The translations under genes were made by a program, and so were the position numbers. Below the pieces are notes generated by a model that saw only the letters and a program-made list of their open reading frames with translations, searched no databases and was not told the DNA's origin. This document shows positions 25,098 to 35,136 of a stretch of DNA of 64,000 nucleotides, piece after piece. The DNA lies in the NCBI RefSeq assembly GCF_001891125.1, contig NZ_CP015247.1, positions 1,258,501 to 1,322,500 of the forward strand. The letters run 5' to 3'. The stretch is from Leuconostoc suionicum (GTDB lineage Bacteria; Bacillota; Bacilli; Lactobacillales; Lactobacillaceae). Position 1 is the first letter of the stretch; each line of letters begins with the position of its first letter.

Positions 25098-26123
25098 CTA
25101 TGTATATTCAATCATTTTGCGACTTAACGCTTCACCAAACGCGTCTGTAAGCAACGTATTGGTACTATATGACATCGGAATTGGACCAAGTAAAGCAATA
25201 ATACCACTCTCTTGGTTTGGTACCAAAAATCCACGCGTAATCAAGCTAAACTCTGAAAGTAGTGGCTCCCCAATCTCACGTCCAATTTTAACTTGAACAT
25301 CTCGCGTTGGCGAAGCAATTTGTCTAACATCCTCAGCGTTGTTCAAGAATTCCAACAGAGGCTTCACATCAGCGATATCAGTTTCTTTACTAAAGTCTAG
25401 AACATTCAATCGGCCGCCAATATGGACGTTATCTCCGTTCGAGCGTGCCAACACGTCGCCAAATAGTTGCAAAAAAGCAGCTGGTGTTTTAATCATGCGG
25501 CTCATCTGCGTGGGCAATTCATCGGACTGCATCATACGCAATACATCATTAACCGGTCGACCGACCATCTGATCATTGATGTAGGCGACCATACTTTCCA
25601 ATGATTCAATCGCCATTTCATTTGGTAATTTAAACGTTTGGCTAGTCACCTTACCATCATTAGTAACCAATACTGCAATCAGCTGATGGCCCTCCAATGG
25701 AACTAATCGAAATCCTGAAACTTTAATATCAATTCGCCTTGGCTTCAAAATCAACGCAGTGTAACCAGTTAAATTTGATAAAGTCCTAGCTGTCTCGTCT
25801 AGTAAATCATCTATTTCATGGAAGTTTCCACGAAATGATTGAATGACTGCTTGTACATCTCGATCAGTCGCTCTGCGTGTCATCATCAGGTGATCTAAAT
25901 AATAACGATACCCTTCATATGATGGTACTCGACCAGCAGAAGTATGCAATTTTTTTATAAGATCATCAGATTCTAGCGCTGCCATTTCATTACGAATCGT
26001 AGCAGAGCTAATTTTAATATCTAGATGTTCTTGTAAACTTTTTGAACCAACCGCATGTTCACGCTGTGTATACTCATAAATAATGGCGGTTAAGATTAAC
26101 TTTTGTCGTTCTGTTAGCGCCAT
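25098..26123 (-). CDS. hrcA: heat-inducible transcription repressor HrcA
   Basis: The 341-residue repressor has an N-terminal winged helix ([18 protein letters not shown] and [14 protein letters not shown], about 3-75) and a GAF-like domain with [14 protein letters not shown]; it ends [10 protein letters not shown]. It binds CIRCE sites and represses the operon it heads, with GroEL helping its folding in known systems. AAAGGAGT before ATG 26123 decides the start; the longer reading to 26144 starts with TTG inside a CIRCE arm. Two CIRCE-type repeats flank the promoter. Confidence 0.97.
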   Translation of the reverse strand: MALTERQKLILTAIIYEYTQREHAVGSKSLQEHLDIKISSATIRNEMAALESDDLIKKLHTSAGRVPSYEGYRYYLDHLMMTRRATDRDVQAVIQSFRGNFHEIDDLLDETARTLSNLTGYTALILKPRRIDIKVSGFRLVPLEGHQLIAVLVTNDGKVTSQTFKLPNEMAIESLESMVAYINDQMVGRPVNDVLRMMQSDELPTQMSRMIKTPAAFLQLFGDVLARSNGDNVHIGGRLNVLDFSKETDIADVKPLLEFLNNAEDVRQIASPTRDVQVKIGREIGEPLLSEFSLITRGFLVPNQESGIIALLGPIPMSYSTNTLLTDAFGEALSRKMIEYT

Positions 26124-26137
26124 ATTATCGACTCCTT

Positions 26138-26164
26138 TTAGCACTCACTATATCTAACTGCTAA
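26138..26164 (-). promoter_or_regulatory. CIRCE-like operator 2 (degenerate)
   Basis: TTAGCACTC, 9 nt and AACTGCTAA match 16 of 18 arm positions of the CIRCE consensus. It lies between the -10 element and the hrcA ribosome binding site. Confidence 0.75.
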
Positions 26165-26169
26165 CACTT

Positions 26170-26200
26170 ATTATAATACACTATTTAAAAAATAATGCAA
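26170..26200 (-). promoter_or_regulatory. promoter of hrcA-grpE-dnaK-dnaJ
   Basis: On the minus strand TTGCAT (26195-26200) is followed after 16 bp by TATTAT, or after 19 bp by TATAAT (26170-26175). The promoter is framed by the two CIRCE sites. Confidence 0.6.
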
Positions 26201-26205
26201 GTGTT

Positions 26206-26232
26206 TTAGCACTCTTTTTATAAGAGTGCCAA
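26206..26232 (-). promoter_or_regulatory. CIRCE operator 1
   Basis: TTAGCACTC, a 9-nt spacer and GAGTGCCAA differ from the CIRCE consensus (TTAGCACTC-N9-GAGTGCTAA) at one position. It lies just upstream of the -35 element and is the expected HrcA binding site. Confidence 0.92.
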
Positions 26233-26243
26233 CAAATTGCATT

Positions 26244-27194
26244 TTATAACTTTGTATTAAAATAATGCCTTGTTTGCCTTGCATCTTCATTAAGTTGATC
26301 TATCAATGATTGAACGTTTTCAAATTTCACTTCACCACGCAGATAATGACACCATTGTATCTGAACAAATTCACCATATATTTCTTCTTGATAATCTAAA
26401 ATATTGATTTCAACTGTGATTGGACGAGCATCACCAAATGTCACATTGCGTCCGATGCTAGCCATTCCTAGATACCAAGTATCATATACTTTTATTTTTA
26501 CAGCATAGATACCAATACCGGGCAACCATTCCTTTTCAGGCGTCTGTATATTGGCAGTTGGAAAGCCTAATTCGCGGCCTCTAGCTTCGCCATGAACGAC
26601 TATACCTGATGTCGAATGGATACGACCAAGCTGCTGTGTGGCACCATCTACGTTCCCCTGATCTAACATAGATCGAATTGTTGAAGAAGAAACTTTCTGA
26701 TTATAATCATCAAATTCAGACACAGTCACAACGTCAAAAAGATTAGTCGCATATGTTGCTAAATGTAGCATATCACTATCCGTTCCCGCTGCACCATACA
26801 AATGGTCGAATCCTGCTACCACCGTAACAGGGTTTAATTGCATGACCACCTCATCGACAAACTGTTGACCACCTAATTTAGCAAGTTTAGAAGTGAACTG
26901 CATAACATAAACTCGATCAACACCTAACTGGCTCATGATGGACTTCTTTTTGGCTAACGGTGTTAAATAACGCAATGGTTGTTTCAACGTCTGAAAAGCT
27001 ACGATTGGATGTGGATCATAGGTCAAAACAGCCAAGGGCACCCCTTGTTTTTCAGCTTCTGCTTTTGCACGAGCTAAAACAGCCTGATGCCCGCGATGAA
27101 CACCGTCAAAAAAGCCCATTGCAACGACCTGTTGAACCGGCTTTTTAAAATCTAATATTGGATAATGTAAACGAATTAATTCTGTCATAGTCAT
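26244..27194 (-). CDS. ribF: bifunctional riboflavin kinase/FAD synthetase
   Basis: The 316-residue enzyme has an N-terminal nucleotidyltransferase domain (GFFDGVHRGHQAVL, about 27-40, and SSSTIRSMLDQGNV) and a C-terminal kinase domain (about 190-316) with GRELGFPTANI and ITVEINILDYQEEIYGE. It makes FMN and FAD from riboflavin. Its ATG overlaps the truB stop by 4 bases, so the two are coupled, as in many Firmicutes. Confidence 0.96.
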   Translation of the reverse strand: MTMTELIRLHYPILDFKKPVQQVVAMGFFDGVHRGHQAVLARAKAEAEKQGVPLAVLTYDPHPIVAFQTLKQPLRYLTPLAKKKSIMSQLGVDRVYVMQFTSKLAKLGGQQFVDEVVMQLNPVTVVAGFDHLYGAAGTDSDMLHLATYATNLFDVVTVSEFDDYNQKVSSSTIRSMLDQGNVDGATQQLGRIHSTSGIVVHGEARGRELGFPTANIQTPEKEWLPGIGIYAVKIKVYDTWYLGMASIGRNVTFGDARPITVEINILDYQEEIYGEFVQIQWCHYLRGEVKFENVQSLIDQLNEDARQTRHYFNTKL

Positions 27195-28099
27195 TGGTTA
27201 TCAAATACATAACGAGAACGCCATAATTGCTCAATCTCGTCATATTGATATACTGCTTTCAGTTTGTTTTGATAATATAATTGTAAATAGCTGTCATTTG
27301 CAGGCCAACTAGAAATTTTCTGACCATTTTTTACAGCAAACCATTCATTTTCACTCAAAGTTTTAGTTGGCCACCTCAATACTTCTCTAATAGGTATTAC
27401 TTGTTTTAATACTTCTTCATACGCTAGTGTGGACAAAAAATCAAGGTCGCGTGCTTCAGAAATTTTGAATCCGCTCCCCATCGTTCGAGTCAATTGTGTC
27501 ATTGTTGCCGGGGTCCCAATTATTTTGCCTGCATCTACCGCTAAAGTACGAATATACGTGCCCTTGGAAACTGTGGCTTCAAACTTGAATACCTGCTTAC
27601 CATCTATAAATTTAATACCGGATGTACGTTTAAAGTCATGAATTACCGCTTTACGAACTGGACGTTCAACAGTCTCACCATTTCGAGCATACTCATAGAG
27701 CCGCTTACCATTCACTTTTACAGCAGAGTACATAGGTGGCTTTTGTGTGATTTCACCATTTAATTGCTGTATTGCTTGATCAATTTTCTGGTCAGAAAAA
27801 GGGGCTACGATATCCAGCTGATCAACGATTTCACCATCAAGGTCCTCTGTTTCTGTTGAAAACCCTAATGTAATTTCTCCAATATAACTTTTTGGCCGTG
27901 TTTGCAATTCATCAATCAACTTTGTCGCTTTACCTAAAGCAACTACTAGGACACCATCAACATTCGGATCTAAAGTTCCAGCATGCCCAACCTTTTTTTG
28001 ACCAATAATACGGCGTACTCTACTAACAACATCAAAAGATGTCATGCCACGAGGCTTATTGATAACCAACAAACCATCAACTATCTGATTCTTTGTCAT
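27191..28099 (-). CDS. truB: tRNA pseudouridine(55) synthase TruB
   Basis: The 302-residue enzyme makes pseudouridine 55 in the T loop of tRNAs. Marks are INKPRGMTSFDVV, KVGHAGTLDPNVDGVLVVALG (catalytic Asp) and FEATVSKGTYIRTLAVD. AGGGGAA precedes the ATG, which overlaps the EIIA-like gene by 23 bases. Together with ribF and the EIIA-like gene it forms a tightly overlapping unit. Confidence 0.96.
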   Translation of the reverse strand: MTKNQIVDGLLVINKPRGMTSFDVVSRVRRIIGQKKVGHAGTLDPNVDGVLVVALGKATKLIDELQTRPKSYIGEITLGFSTETEDLDGEIVDQLDIVAPFSDQKIDQAIQQLNGEITQKPPMYSAVKVNGKRLYEYARNGETVERPVRKAVIHDFKRTSGIKFIDGKQVFKFEATVSKGTYIRTLAVDAGKIIGTPATMTQLTRTMGSGFKISEARDLDFLSTLAYEEVLKQVIPIREVLRWPTKTLSENEWFAVKNGQKISSWPANDSYLQLYYQNKLKAVYQYDEIEQLWRSRYVFDNQ

Positions 28100-28616
28100 T
28101 TTGCAATTCCCCTACTTGCCAAACGTTTTGTCCTGCATAAACAGAACCGTACCGAATAGTTGGTAGGGCTTGGTTTGCCCAAACAACATAAATGCGTAGT
28201 GCTTCATGATCAGCAGAGAGCACCTTTTGATTCGTCGTTCCAATAACATCACCCGCATGTAATTGTTGCCCTACACCGTATTGAGCCAACCGAACAACAT
28301 TTGATGTGCCCACGACAGTGACAGTCACAGTCTGCTCTGAAATATCTGTTAGCGTCAAATAATCATTAGTGGACTCAGTAACAATCCCCGAAACTGGTGC
28401 CATTAAATTACCACCATGCGGCACTAGCATAACCCCGTTTTTAGTTTTAAAGGGTTCATCACGGCTGTCGGTAATTTTTTGTAAATCCCCAGTCACTGGC
28501 GCCACTAAAACAAGCGTATCATTATTACGCGCTAATCTAGTCGCATTGATTTGACCCGTACTCTTCAATTGTGATAATTTTTTTTCTGAACCAAAAAGTC
28601 GTTTCCAGAAGTTCAT
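28077..28616 (-). CDS. EIIA-Glc-like (PTS IIA fold) protein without the active histidines
   Basis: The 179-residue protein follows the EIIA-Glc/Crr pattern in VAPVTGDLQKITDSRDEPFKTKNG and LMAPVSGIVTE (about residues 38-82) and again in LHAGDVIG. The segment that should carry the two conserved His (…HAIGL… and …IHIG…) reads NDYLTLTDISEQTVTVTVVG, with no His. It therefore cannot take part in normal PTS phosphotransfer. It may be a regulatory or structural relative; no PTS genes lie nearby. Its ATG is 2 bases after the aminotransferase stop, and it overlaps truB. Confidence 0.7.
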   Translation of the reverse strand: MNFWKRLFGSEKKLSQLKSTGQINATRLARNNDTLVLVAPVTGDLQKITDSRDEPFKTKNGVMLVPHGGNLMAPVSGIVTESTNDYLTLTDISEQTVTVTVVGTSNVVRLAQYGVGQQLHAGDVIGTTNQKVLSADHEALRIYVVWANQALPTIRYGSVYAGQNVWQVGELQNDKESDS

Positions 28617-28618
28617 CT

Positions 28619-29806
28619 TTAGCCGCGTACCTTTTCAATATATTTTGTCATTCGCTTCATTCCTTCAGCCAAGTCTTCATCGGACGCAGCGTATGAAATA
28701 CGAATATAAGCTTGCGCTGCATCGCTGAAGGCCGAACCCGGAATAACCGCCACTTTACCTTCTTTTGCTAACTGTAAAGCAAACGCATCGCCATCGGTGC
28801 CTAAATCAGCAGGCAATTTAGCAAATAAATAAAATGCCCCTTCTGGCTCAACCACATCAAACCCTAGTGCCTGCAACTGTGATAACACCTTATCTCGACG
28901 TTGACGATAAATATCACGCATCTTTATTGGTGTGTCGGTTACATCACGTAAAGCAACCAACGCTGCATCTTGAACAAATGTCGGTACAGCAAAAACCAGC
29001 GTTCCATGTGTCTTTTGCAATTGCGCAATTGTCTCAGCTTGACCTAAAATAAATCCTACACGATAGCCTGTCATGGCATGAGATTTTGATAAACCATTAA
29101 TGTAAATTGTGCGTTCAGGTATGTACTCAGCAAAAGATACATGTTCTTGATCGTATGTTAGGACGGAATAAATTTCGTCAGAGATGACCCATAAGTTGTG
29201 CTTTGTAAATGTTTCAGCCAATGCAATGATCTCATCACGTGAGTATGTTACCCCTGTGGGGTTAGTTGGGTAATTCATCAGAATAGCTTTAACAGGCACT
29301 GTCGCATTTTTGATGGTTTCTTCGACCATATCAGGTGTTAATTTAAAATTGTTTGTCGTTGTATCAATGGACAAACGCACACCATGTGCTAGATCAAGAG
29401 AAGAAAAATAAGGTCCATAGGCTGGTTCTGGTACCAACAAGCCATCATTATCATTCAGGAGGGTTTGAAATATAACATTTATGGCTTCACTCACACCCTG
29501 TGTGATGATAATATTTTCTGGACCATTATAATTTAAATGATACTCACGATTAAAATACGCAACAACAGCTGTTCTCAAATCTGTTTCACCTTGACTTTCA
29601 GCGTAGTGAGAACGATCGTTTGTAATTGCATCAATAGTCGCTTGCTTAATACGTTCATCAACAGCAAAACCAGGTTCACCAAAGGTTAGTCGTAAAATAT
29701 CTGGAATATCACGAACTTTTAATTGAAAATCCAATAGTTTGTCAGGCGCCATATCCAATACTATAGAATTGAAAGGTTGAGTTGGATTAGTCATATTAAA
29801 TCTCAT
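28619..29806 (-). CDS. class I/II PLP-dependent aminotransferase (PatA-like)
   Basis: The 395-residue enzyme has the fold-type I pattern: LTFGEPGF, NYPTNPTGV, ISDEIYS, the PLP lysine in GLSKSHAMTGYRVG and the substrate Arg in YIRISYA. It resembles PatA-type enzymes that act on aromatic amino acids or acetyl-diaminopimelate; the substrate is not settled. It is clearly related to the second copy at 53719-54921. Either of two Met codons five residues apart could start it. It shares a transcript with the EIIA-like gene, truB and ribF. Confidence 0.9.
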   Translation of the reverse strand: MRFNMTNPTQPFNSIVLDMAPDKLLDFQLKVRDIPDILRLTFGEPGFAVDERIKQATIDAITNDRSHYAESQGETDLRTAVVAYFNREYHLNYNGPENIIITQGVSEAINVIFQTLLNDNDGLLVPEPAYGPYFSSLDLAHGVRLSIDTTTNNFKLTPDMVEETIKNATVPVKAILMNYPTNPTGVTYSRDEIIALAETFTKHNLWVISDEIYSVLTYDQEHVSFAEYIPERTIYINGLSKSHAMTGYRVGFILGQAETIAQLQKTHGTLVFAVPTFVQDAALVALRDVTDTPIKMRDIYRQRRDKVLSQLQALGFDVVEPEGAFYLFAKLPADLGTDGDAFALQLAKEGKVAVIPGSAFSDAAQAYIRISYAASDEDLAEGMKRMTKYIEKVRG

Positions 29807-29844
29807 TTTCTTAAAAAATTAATTGTATAGAACTATTTTAACAC

Positions 29845-29873
29845 AAAAAGCGCTCATCCTAATGGAGAGCGCC
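29845..29873 (-). terminator. rbfA terminator
   Basis: GCGCTC/GAGCGC forms the stem core around an 11-nt loop, and T5 follows on the minus strand. It ends the rimP-nusA-infB-rbfA transcript. Confidence 0.8.
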
Positions 29874-29890
29874 CAATATTTGATAATTTA

Positions 29891-30244
29891 TTAATTTTCA
29901 GTGTGCAGCTTGCGAATCAAGTCCTCAATATGATTTCCATATTGAACAGATGTATCACGTACAAATTTCAATTCTGGCGTTTTGTAAACCGTCAATCGTG
30001 AGCCTAATTCTTTACGAATCAATCCACTAGCAGCTTCCAAACCGGCTTGAGTTTTCTTAGCATCACTGGCCAAATCAGATAAAATGGAATAATAAATTGT
30101 TGCTATCTGCAAGTCACCAGACAATTCAACACTTGTTACTGTAACCTCTTTTACTCGTGGATCATTAATACGCTTAAGTAATAAATCAGTAACATCACGT
30201 TGTACTTCTTGAGCGAGACGACCTGCACGTTGTGGATTTGCCAT
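29891..30244 (-). CDS. rbfA: 30S ribosome-binding factor RbfA
   Basis: The 117-residue KH-like protein matures the 5' end of 16S rRNA. It starts RAGRLAQEVQRDVTDLLLKRINDPRV and contains LGSRLTVYKTPELKFVRDTSVQ, both family signatures. It is the last gene of the rimP operon, 72 bp after infB. Confidence 0.96.
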   Translation of the reverse strand: MANPQRAGRLAQEVQRDVTDLLLKRINDPRVKEVTVTSVELSGDLQIATIYYSILSDLASDAKKTQAGLEAASGLIRKELGSRLTVYKTPELKFVRDTSVQYGNHIEDLIRKLHTEN

Positions 30245-30316
30245 AACTATTTTGCCTTCTCTTTCTTTCTATTAAAAGACACAACCTACCAAAAAGTATT
30301 CAGCGTAAGCGGTCTC

Positions 30317-32824
30317 TTATTTAGGTTTAACTTCTTCCATTACGTAGGCTTCAACAACGTCCCCAGCGTGAACATCATTAAATTTGGCCACTGTAAATCC
30401 GAATTCAAATCCCATCTTCACTTCGTTAACTGCATCTTTACCGCGCTGCAATGAGCCAACTTCACCGTCAAACACCACCACATTATCACGAATGACACGA
30501 ACCTTAGAATCCTTAGTAATTTTACCTTCTTCAACCATGGCACCAGCAATAGTTCCGACCTTAGAGAATTTGAACAATTCTTTAACTTCGACTTTTCCAA
30601 TAACCTTTTCTTCGTATACAGGTTCAAGTTGGCCTTTCATAGCTGCTTCAACATCGTCGATCGCATTATAAATGACATTATAGAAACGAATATCAACTTT
30701 TTCAGAATCCGATTGTGATTTTGCCAAAGGCGTAGGGCGAACGTTGAATCCGATGATAATTGCGCCAGATGCTTCAGCCAAAGTAACATCTGATTCGTTA
30801 ATCGCGCCAACAGCTGTATGGATAATATCCACACGAACACCGTCAACCTCAATCTTCTTCAGTGATCCAGAAAGTGCTTCGACTGATCCTTGAACATCAG
30901 CCTTGACAATAACCGGCACCGTCTTCATCGCTTTTTCAGCCATTGTATTAAACAATGTATCCAAAGTTACAACTGATCCTGAATTACGAACTGCTTCTTG
31001 TGCTCGCTTTGCACGTTCTTCACCGGCTGCACGAGCTGTCTTCTCATCAGCCATAACGATGAAACGATCACCAGCTTGTGGAACACCATTCAAACCAGTA
31101 ATTTGGATAGGTGTCGCAGGCAAAGCTTCTGACAGCTCAACACCACGCTCGTTTGTCATTGTACGTACACGGCCATACGTGTTACCAACAACAATTGGAT
31201 CACCAACATGCATTGTTCCTTGTTGTACAAGCACAGTAGAAACTGGTCCACGTCCCTTATCCAAGCGGGCTTCAATTACTGAACCACGCGCTGGCATATC
31301 AGGATTTGCTTTCAATTCCAAAACTTCAGCTTGCAACAAAATCATTTCAAGTAGTTCGTCAACATTTTGACCAAACTTAGCTGAAATTTTAACGAAGATT
31401 GTGTCACCACCATACTCTTCAGGAACTAAGTCATAGGCCATTAACTGATTCATGACATCGTCAGGATTTGCTCCAGGCTTATCAATTTTGTTAACAGCAA
31501 CAATAATTGGCGTTCCCGCTGCCTTAGCATGATTAATCGCTTCAATTGTCTGCGGCATAACACCATCATCAGCAGCAACAACAAGAATTGTCAAATCAGT
31601 TACGTTAGCACCACGCGCACGCATCTCTGTGAAAGCGGCGTGCCCTGGTGTATCCAAAAATGTAATTAATTTATCATTAATACGTGTCTGGTATGCACCA
31701 ATATGTTGTGTGATACCACCTGCTTCACCTTCAGTAACATGAGAATTACGTAGATAATCCAACAATGTTGTCTTACCATGATCAACGTGTCCCATGATTG
31801 TCACAACTGGTGGACGAGAAACTAACTTGCTCTCATCAATATTTTCATCATCAAAGAATCTGTCAATATCAGCAACGTCTTCTTCTTCTTTTGCTTGTGC
31901 TTCGATACCATAATCAGCCGCCAGAATTTCGATTGTATCTTCATCCAAACTTTGGTTTTGATTTGTAACAATGCCCAGTAAGAATAACTTTTTAATAATT
32001 TCTGCTGTATCACGATGCAACAACTTTGACAAATCTTGTACGTTCATACCAACACGATATTCCAAAACTGCTGGTAATGGTTGTTCTTTACGTACTGTTG
32101 CTGGAGTTGATGGTTGGTGTTTAGCAGCAATACGACGTGACTTTTTAGAACCGCGCGGACGATCATTACGACGTGGTGTTTGTTGACCGGTACCATTAGT
32201 ATTACGCTTACGTGAATTATTGCGCGCAGAATTATTACCAGAAGCGAGAGCGCCACCAAACTTTCCTGCACCAGTGGTTGTTGATGCAGTAGCTGGTTTA
32301 GCTGCACTAGTTTCTTTCTTTGTAGCTGGTTTAGTTGTCGCGGCTGGCTTCTTTGGATGCTTAGCAGCTGCAGAAGCTTGACGCTTCTTTTCATTTTCAT
32401 TCACATACTGCTTCAAGCTATTATCCGGTTTAGCAGAATAATCAACTTGCCCTTCACGTGGCTTCGTTGACCAACTTTTCTTCTCTCGAATCATTGGACG
32501 CCCTTCAGCAGGTGCAACGCGTGATCCAGGACGCTTATTGCGGTTCCCACCGTTATTTGAACGGTTTTGACCACCATTATTAGATGTATTCGAGCGATTC
32601 TGATTATTGCGATTTTGGCTTTGTCCACCATTATTTGGACGATATTGATTGTTATTGTTAGGACGTGCAGGACGGCTTGGACGTGAGCCTCCTTGGGCTG
32701 GCGTCGTGCCATCTGCTAACTTTGCCGCATGACGGCGTTGTGATGCGGGCAATTCCTTACGTTCTGGGACTGCCTGTTTTCGTGCAGGACGGTTTGAACC
32801 TGAGAATTTCTTTTCTTCTGTCAT
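30317..32824 (-). CDS. infB: translation initiation factor IF-2
   Basis: The 835-residue GTPase recruits fMet-tRNA to the 30S subunit. The first 230 residues are low-complexity and rich in Asn, Gln, Arg, Lys and Ala, with repeated NNGGQ units around residues 55-95. The IF2N motif follows at about 255-305. G1-G4 motifs are [44 protein letters not shown] and VNKIDKPG. Domains II to C2 are complete. Its ATG directly follows the ylxQ stop. Confidence 0.97.
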   Translation of the reverse strand: MTEEKKFSGSNRPARKQAVPERKELPASQRRHAAKLADGTTPAQGGSRPSRPARPNNNNQYRPNNGGQSQNRNNQNRSNTSNNGGQNRSNNGGNRNKRPGSRVAPAEGRPMIREKKSWSTKPREGQVDYSAKPDNSLKQYVNENEKKRQASAAAKHPKKPAATTKPATKKETSAAKPATASTTTGAGKFGGALASGNNSARNNSRKRNTNGTGQQTPRRNDRPRGSKKSRRIAAKHQPSTPATVRKEQPLPAVLEYRVGMNVQDLSKLLHRDTAEIIKKLFLLGIVTNQNQSLDEDTIEILAADYGIEAQAKEEEDVADIDRFFDDENIDESKLVSRPPVVTIMGHVDHGKTTLLDYLRNSHVTEGEAGGITQHIGAYQTRINDKLITFLDTPGHAAFTEMRARGANVTDLTILVVAADDGVMPQTIEAINHAKAAGTPIIVAVNKIDKPGANPDDVMNQLMAYDLVPEEYGGDTIFVKISAKFGQNVDELLEMILLQAEVLELKANPDMPARGSVIEARLDKGRGPVSTVLVQQGTMHVGDPIVVGNTYGRVRTMTNERGVELSEALPATPIQITGLNGVPQAGDRFIVMADEKTARAAGEERAKRAQEAVRNSGSVVTLDTLFNTMAEKAMKTVPVIVKADVQGSVEALSGSLKKIEVDGVRVDIIHTAVGAINESDVTLAEASGAIIIGFNVRPTPLAKSQSDSEKVDIRFYNVIYNAIDDVEAAMKGQLEPVYEEKVIGKVEVKELFKFSKVGTIAGAMVEEGKITKDSKVRVIRDNVVVFDGEVGSLQRGKDAVNEVKMGFEFGFTVAKFNDVHAGDVVEAYVMEEVKPK

Positions 32825-33145
32825 TTAGTTCCGCTCCTTTTCTGAAATTAATTGTTTAATTTTTCGACTAAAACCTTGATCAGCAATAGCGAAGACACCT
32901 CGGTTAACACCAATAGCATCCGTTAATTGCTTTTTAGTATAGTCTTGTACTAGTTTGATATTATAGAAGTTTGATTTATCGGCGAATTTTTTTGCTTGGC
33001 TTTTACCACCATCACTGGGAAAGAAAACTAGAAAAACCTTTTGCCCACGAATAGCTGATAACGTAGGCTCTGTTCCAAGTACTAGTTTACCAGCGCGCAT
33101 TGCTAAACCAACTAAATTCAGTATTTGGTTATCCTTATTTATCAC
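32825..33145 (-). CDS. L7Ae-family RNA-binding protein YlxQ
   Basis: The 106-residue protein resembles YlxQ, an L7Ae/L30e-type protein found in the nusA-infB operon of Firmicutes, here with ILNLVGLAMRAGKLVLGTEP near the start and RGVFAIAD near the end. The most likely start is a GTG (33143-33145) that overlaps the end of ylxR by 11 bases; GGGAG lies upstream. The frame is open further up, to 33208, but that part lies entirely within ylxR. It probably binds kinked RNA, as L7Ae relatives do. Confidence 0.9.
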   Translation of the reverse strand: MINKDNQILNLVGLAMRAGKLVLGTEPTLSAIRGQKVFLVFFPSDGGKSQAKKFADKSNFYNIKLVQDYTKKQLTDAIGVNRGVFAIADQGFSRKIKQLISEKERN

Positions 33146-33431
33146 CAAACAACTCCCGACGTGCTTGTTGATGGTCAACGTAAGCAATGAGTTCATCATA
33201 GAATTCATCTGCTACTTTCACACCAAATGCTTTATCAAAGATACGCTTTTCTTTAGCCATTTCTGCATTTTTTACATCTAGGCTAACATACGCACCGCGA
33301 CCATTGGCTTTTCCTGTTGGGTCTAAAGTCACATCGCCTTCTTTACTACGCACGACTCGAACGAGTTCTTTTTTAGGAAACATTTCACCCGTTACAATGT
33401 CTTTTCTCATTGGTATTTTACGAGGTTTCAT
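33135..33431 (-). CDS. YlxR-family RNA-binding protein
   Basis: The 98-residue protein begins KPRKIPMRKDIVTGEMFPKKELVRVV and has the family's GRGAYVSLD segment. YlxR proteins fold as a small RNA-binding domain and, in other bacteria, have been linked to regulation of many genes and to RNase P. It overlaps ylxQ and lies between nusA and infB, the normal place. Confidence 0.92.
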   Translation of the reverse strand: MKPRKIPMRKDIVTGEMFPKKELVRVVRSKEGDVTLDPTGKANGRGAYVSLDVKNAEMAKEKRIFDKAFGVKVADEFYDELIAYVDHQQARRELFGDK

Positions 33432-33484
33432 ATGTACCAGTATGACTATAAATCACTTGATTTATGATCATATTTCCTTTCAAA

Positions 33485-34582
33485 TTATTCTTCGTTTTTG
33501 TCAACAGCTGTAGCAGCTGGTGTTGGGTCTAAGCTAGCTGCTGCTTCACTTTCAGATTTAATGTCAATCTTGAATCCAGTTAAACGTGCTGCTAAGCGAG
33601 CATTTTGACCCTTTTTCCCGATTGCTAGAGATAACTGATTATCTGGAACAATAACCGTTACCGCACGGTCGTTGGCTGGATCAAAAATGACATCAGTTAC
33701 TTCTGAAGGGTTCAAAGCATTCGCGATATACTGTGCTTCATCTTCAACCCACTCCACGATATCCATATTTTCACCAGCTAGTTCGTTAACAACGCTTTGT
33801 ACACGCGCACCACGTTGACCAACCATGGCCCCAACTGGATCTAAGTCAGAATCATGCGTATAAACGGCAATTTTTGAACGGTCACCCGCCTCACGCGCAA
33901 TAGACATGATTTCAACAGTACCATCATAAACTTCTGGCACCTCTTGTTCAAACAATCGTTTAACCAAATCAGCTGCTGTTCGCGATACAAAGACTTGTGG
34001 TCCCTTGGCGTTGTTTTCAACTTTGTTAACCAAGACCTTAATACGATCTCCCATATGATACCGCTCGTTTGGCATTTGATCATTTGGCGCCATGACAGCT
34101 TCTTGATTGCCAGGCAAGTTCACATATAGGAATCGTGCATCTTGTCGGTCAACTTCACCTGTTATAATTTCATCTTCGTAATCAGAAAACTTGTTATAAA
34201 TAGCTTGTCGTCCAGCTTCACGCATTTTTTGCACAATCACTTGCTTTGCAGCTTGTGCCGCCATACGACCAAAATCTTTTGGTGTAACATCAAAGCGAAT
34301 CTCATCCCCTGCTTCATATGCTCGATTGATTGCCAATGCATCGGATAAAGAAATCTCTGTTTCTTCATCTTCAAGATCATCGTCTAAAACAACATGCTTT
34401 ACTTGTTTAATACTAATGTTGCCCTTTTTATCGTCGAATGTTGCTTCGACATTATCAGCGGTATTGTATTGCTTCTTGTAGGCGGCTTTCAATGCGTCTT
34501 CAAGTGCTTCGACAACAACTAAACGATCAATTCCTCGTTCTGATTCAAGAGCATTAAGTGCTTCCACTAATTCTTTACTCAT
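33485..34582 (-). CDS. nusA: transcription termination/antitermination factor NusA
   Basis: The 365-residue protein has the NusA order: N-terminal RNA polymerase-binding domain (1-125), S1 domain (GEVDRQDARFLYVNLPG, about 130-200), then KH1 and KH2 (VGAMVGQRGARVQSVVNEL and LAIGKKGQNARLAARLTG). It lacks the C-terminal acidic repeats of E. coli, as usual in Firmicutes. It modulates pausing and termination. GGAGAAAATC precedes the ATG. Confidence 0.97.
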   Translation of the reverse strand: MSKELVEALNALESERGIDRLVVVEALEDALKAAYKKQYNTADNVEATFDDKKGNISIKQVKHVVLDDDLEDEETEISLSDALAINRAYEAGDEIRFDVTPKDFGRMAAQAAKQVIVQKMREAGRQAIYNKFSDYEDEIITGEVDRQDARFLYVNLPGNQEAVMAPNDQMPNERYHMGDRIKVLVNKVENNAKGPQVFVSRTAADLVKRLFEQEVPEVYDGTVEIMSIAREAGDRSKIAVYTHDSDLDPVGAMVGQRGARVQSVVNELAGENMDIVEWVEDEAQYIANALNPSEVTDVIFDPANDRAVTVIVPDNQLSLAIGKKGQNARLAARLTGFKIDIKSESEAAASLDPTPAATAVDKNEE

Positions 34583-34606
34583 TTGATTTTCTCCATTTTT
34601 AACGAT

Positions 34607-35083
34607 TTAAAACTGGACATCCAGTATTGCTTTAGCTATTTCGTCAAAGGTTAATGGCAAACGTCCATTAGTTGTCGTCAGCGTCAAGCCATCTTTGTTT
34701 AGATCAGCAATTTTACCTTGCCACTTTTTTTGACCTTCTTTGGCAACAAACAAGGATACTAAAATATTTTCATTGGCCTCTTTAGCCCACTCAAAATGCC
34801 ATAATTCCTTTAATGGTCGATCAGCGCCTGGTGATGAAATATCTAAAACATAGGCTTCAGGTATTGGATCTGGATCCACGGTATCTAACAATTCATTAAC
34901 TTCTTGCGTGAATAATGTCAAATCATTCATCGTAATAAATTGATGATCAGGTTTATCCAGCAAAATTCGTAAAACTTTTTGTCCACCTTCTTTGGTAAAC
35001 GTTAAATCCCACAGTAAATCATTATGTGCTTCAATGATTGGCGAAATCAAGTCAACAATTGTCTGTTCGGTTTTGTTTGCCAT
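34607..35083 (-). CDS. rimP: ribosome maturation factor RimP
   Basis: The 158-residue protein assists 30S assembly. YVLDISSPGADRPL (about residues 76-89) is the RimP signature; an Sm-like C-terminal domain follows. AAAGGGGAAAA precedes the ATG. It is the first gene of the rimP-nusA-ylxR-ylxQ-infB-rbfA operon, whose leader carries two hairpins. Confidence 0.95.
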   Translation of the reverse strand: MANKTEQTIVDLISPIIEAHNDLLWDLTFTKEGGQKVLRILLDKPDHQFITMNDLTLFTQEVNELLDTVDPDPIPEAYVLDISSPGADRPLKELWHFEWAKEANENILVSLFVAKEGQKKWQGKIADLNKDGLTLTTTNGRLPLTFDEIAKAILDVQF

Positions 35084-35136
35084 TTATTTTCCCCTTTCGA
35101 TGAATAGTTTTGTCAATTACGTCTACTAATATAGCG

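Noticed and set aside
30903-31370. 155-codon plus-strand frame inside infB
   Set aside because: Antisense shadow of a highly conserved gene; no start signals.
31200-32824. Repeat array or CRISPR-like pattern in the 5' part of infB
   Set aside because: The repetition is codon-level (Asn/Gln/Gly/Arg) and irregular; it belongs to the low-complexity N-terminus of IF-2.
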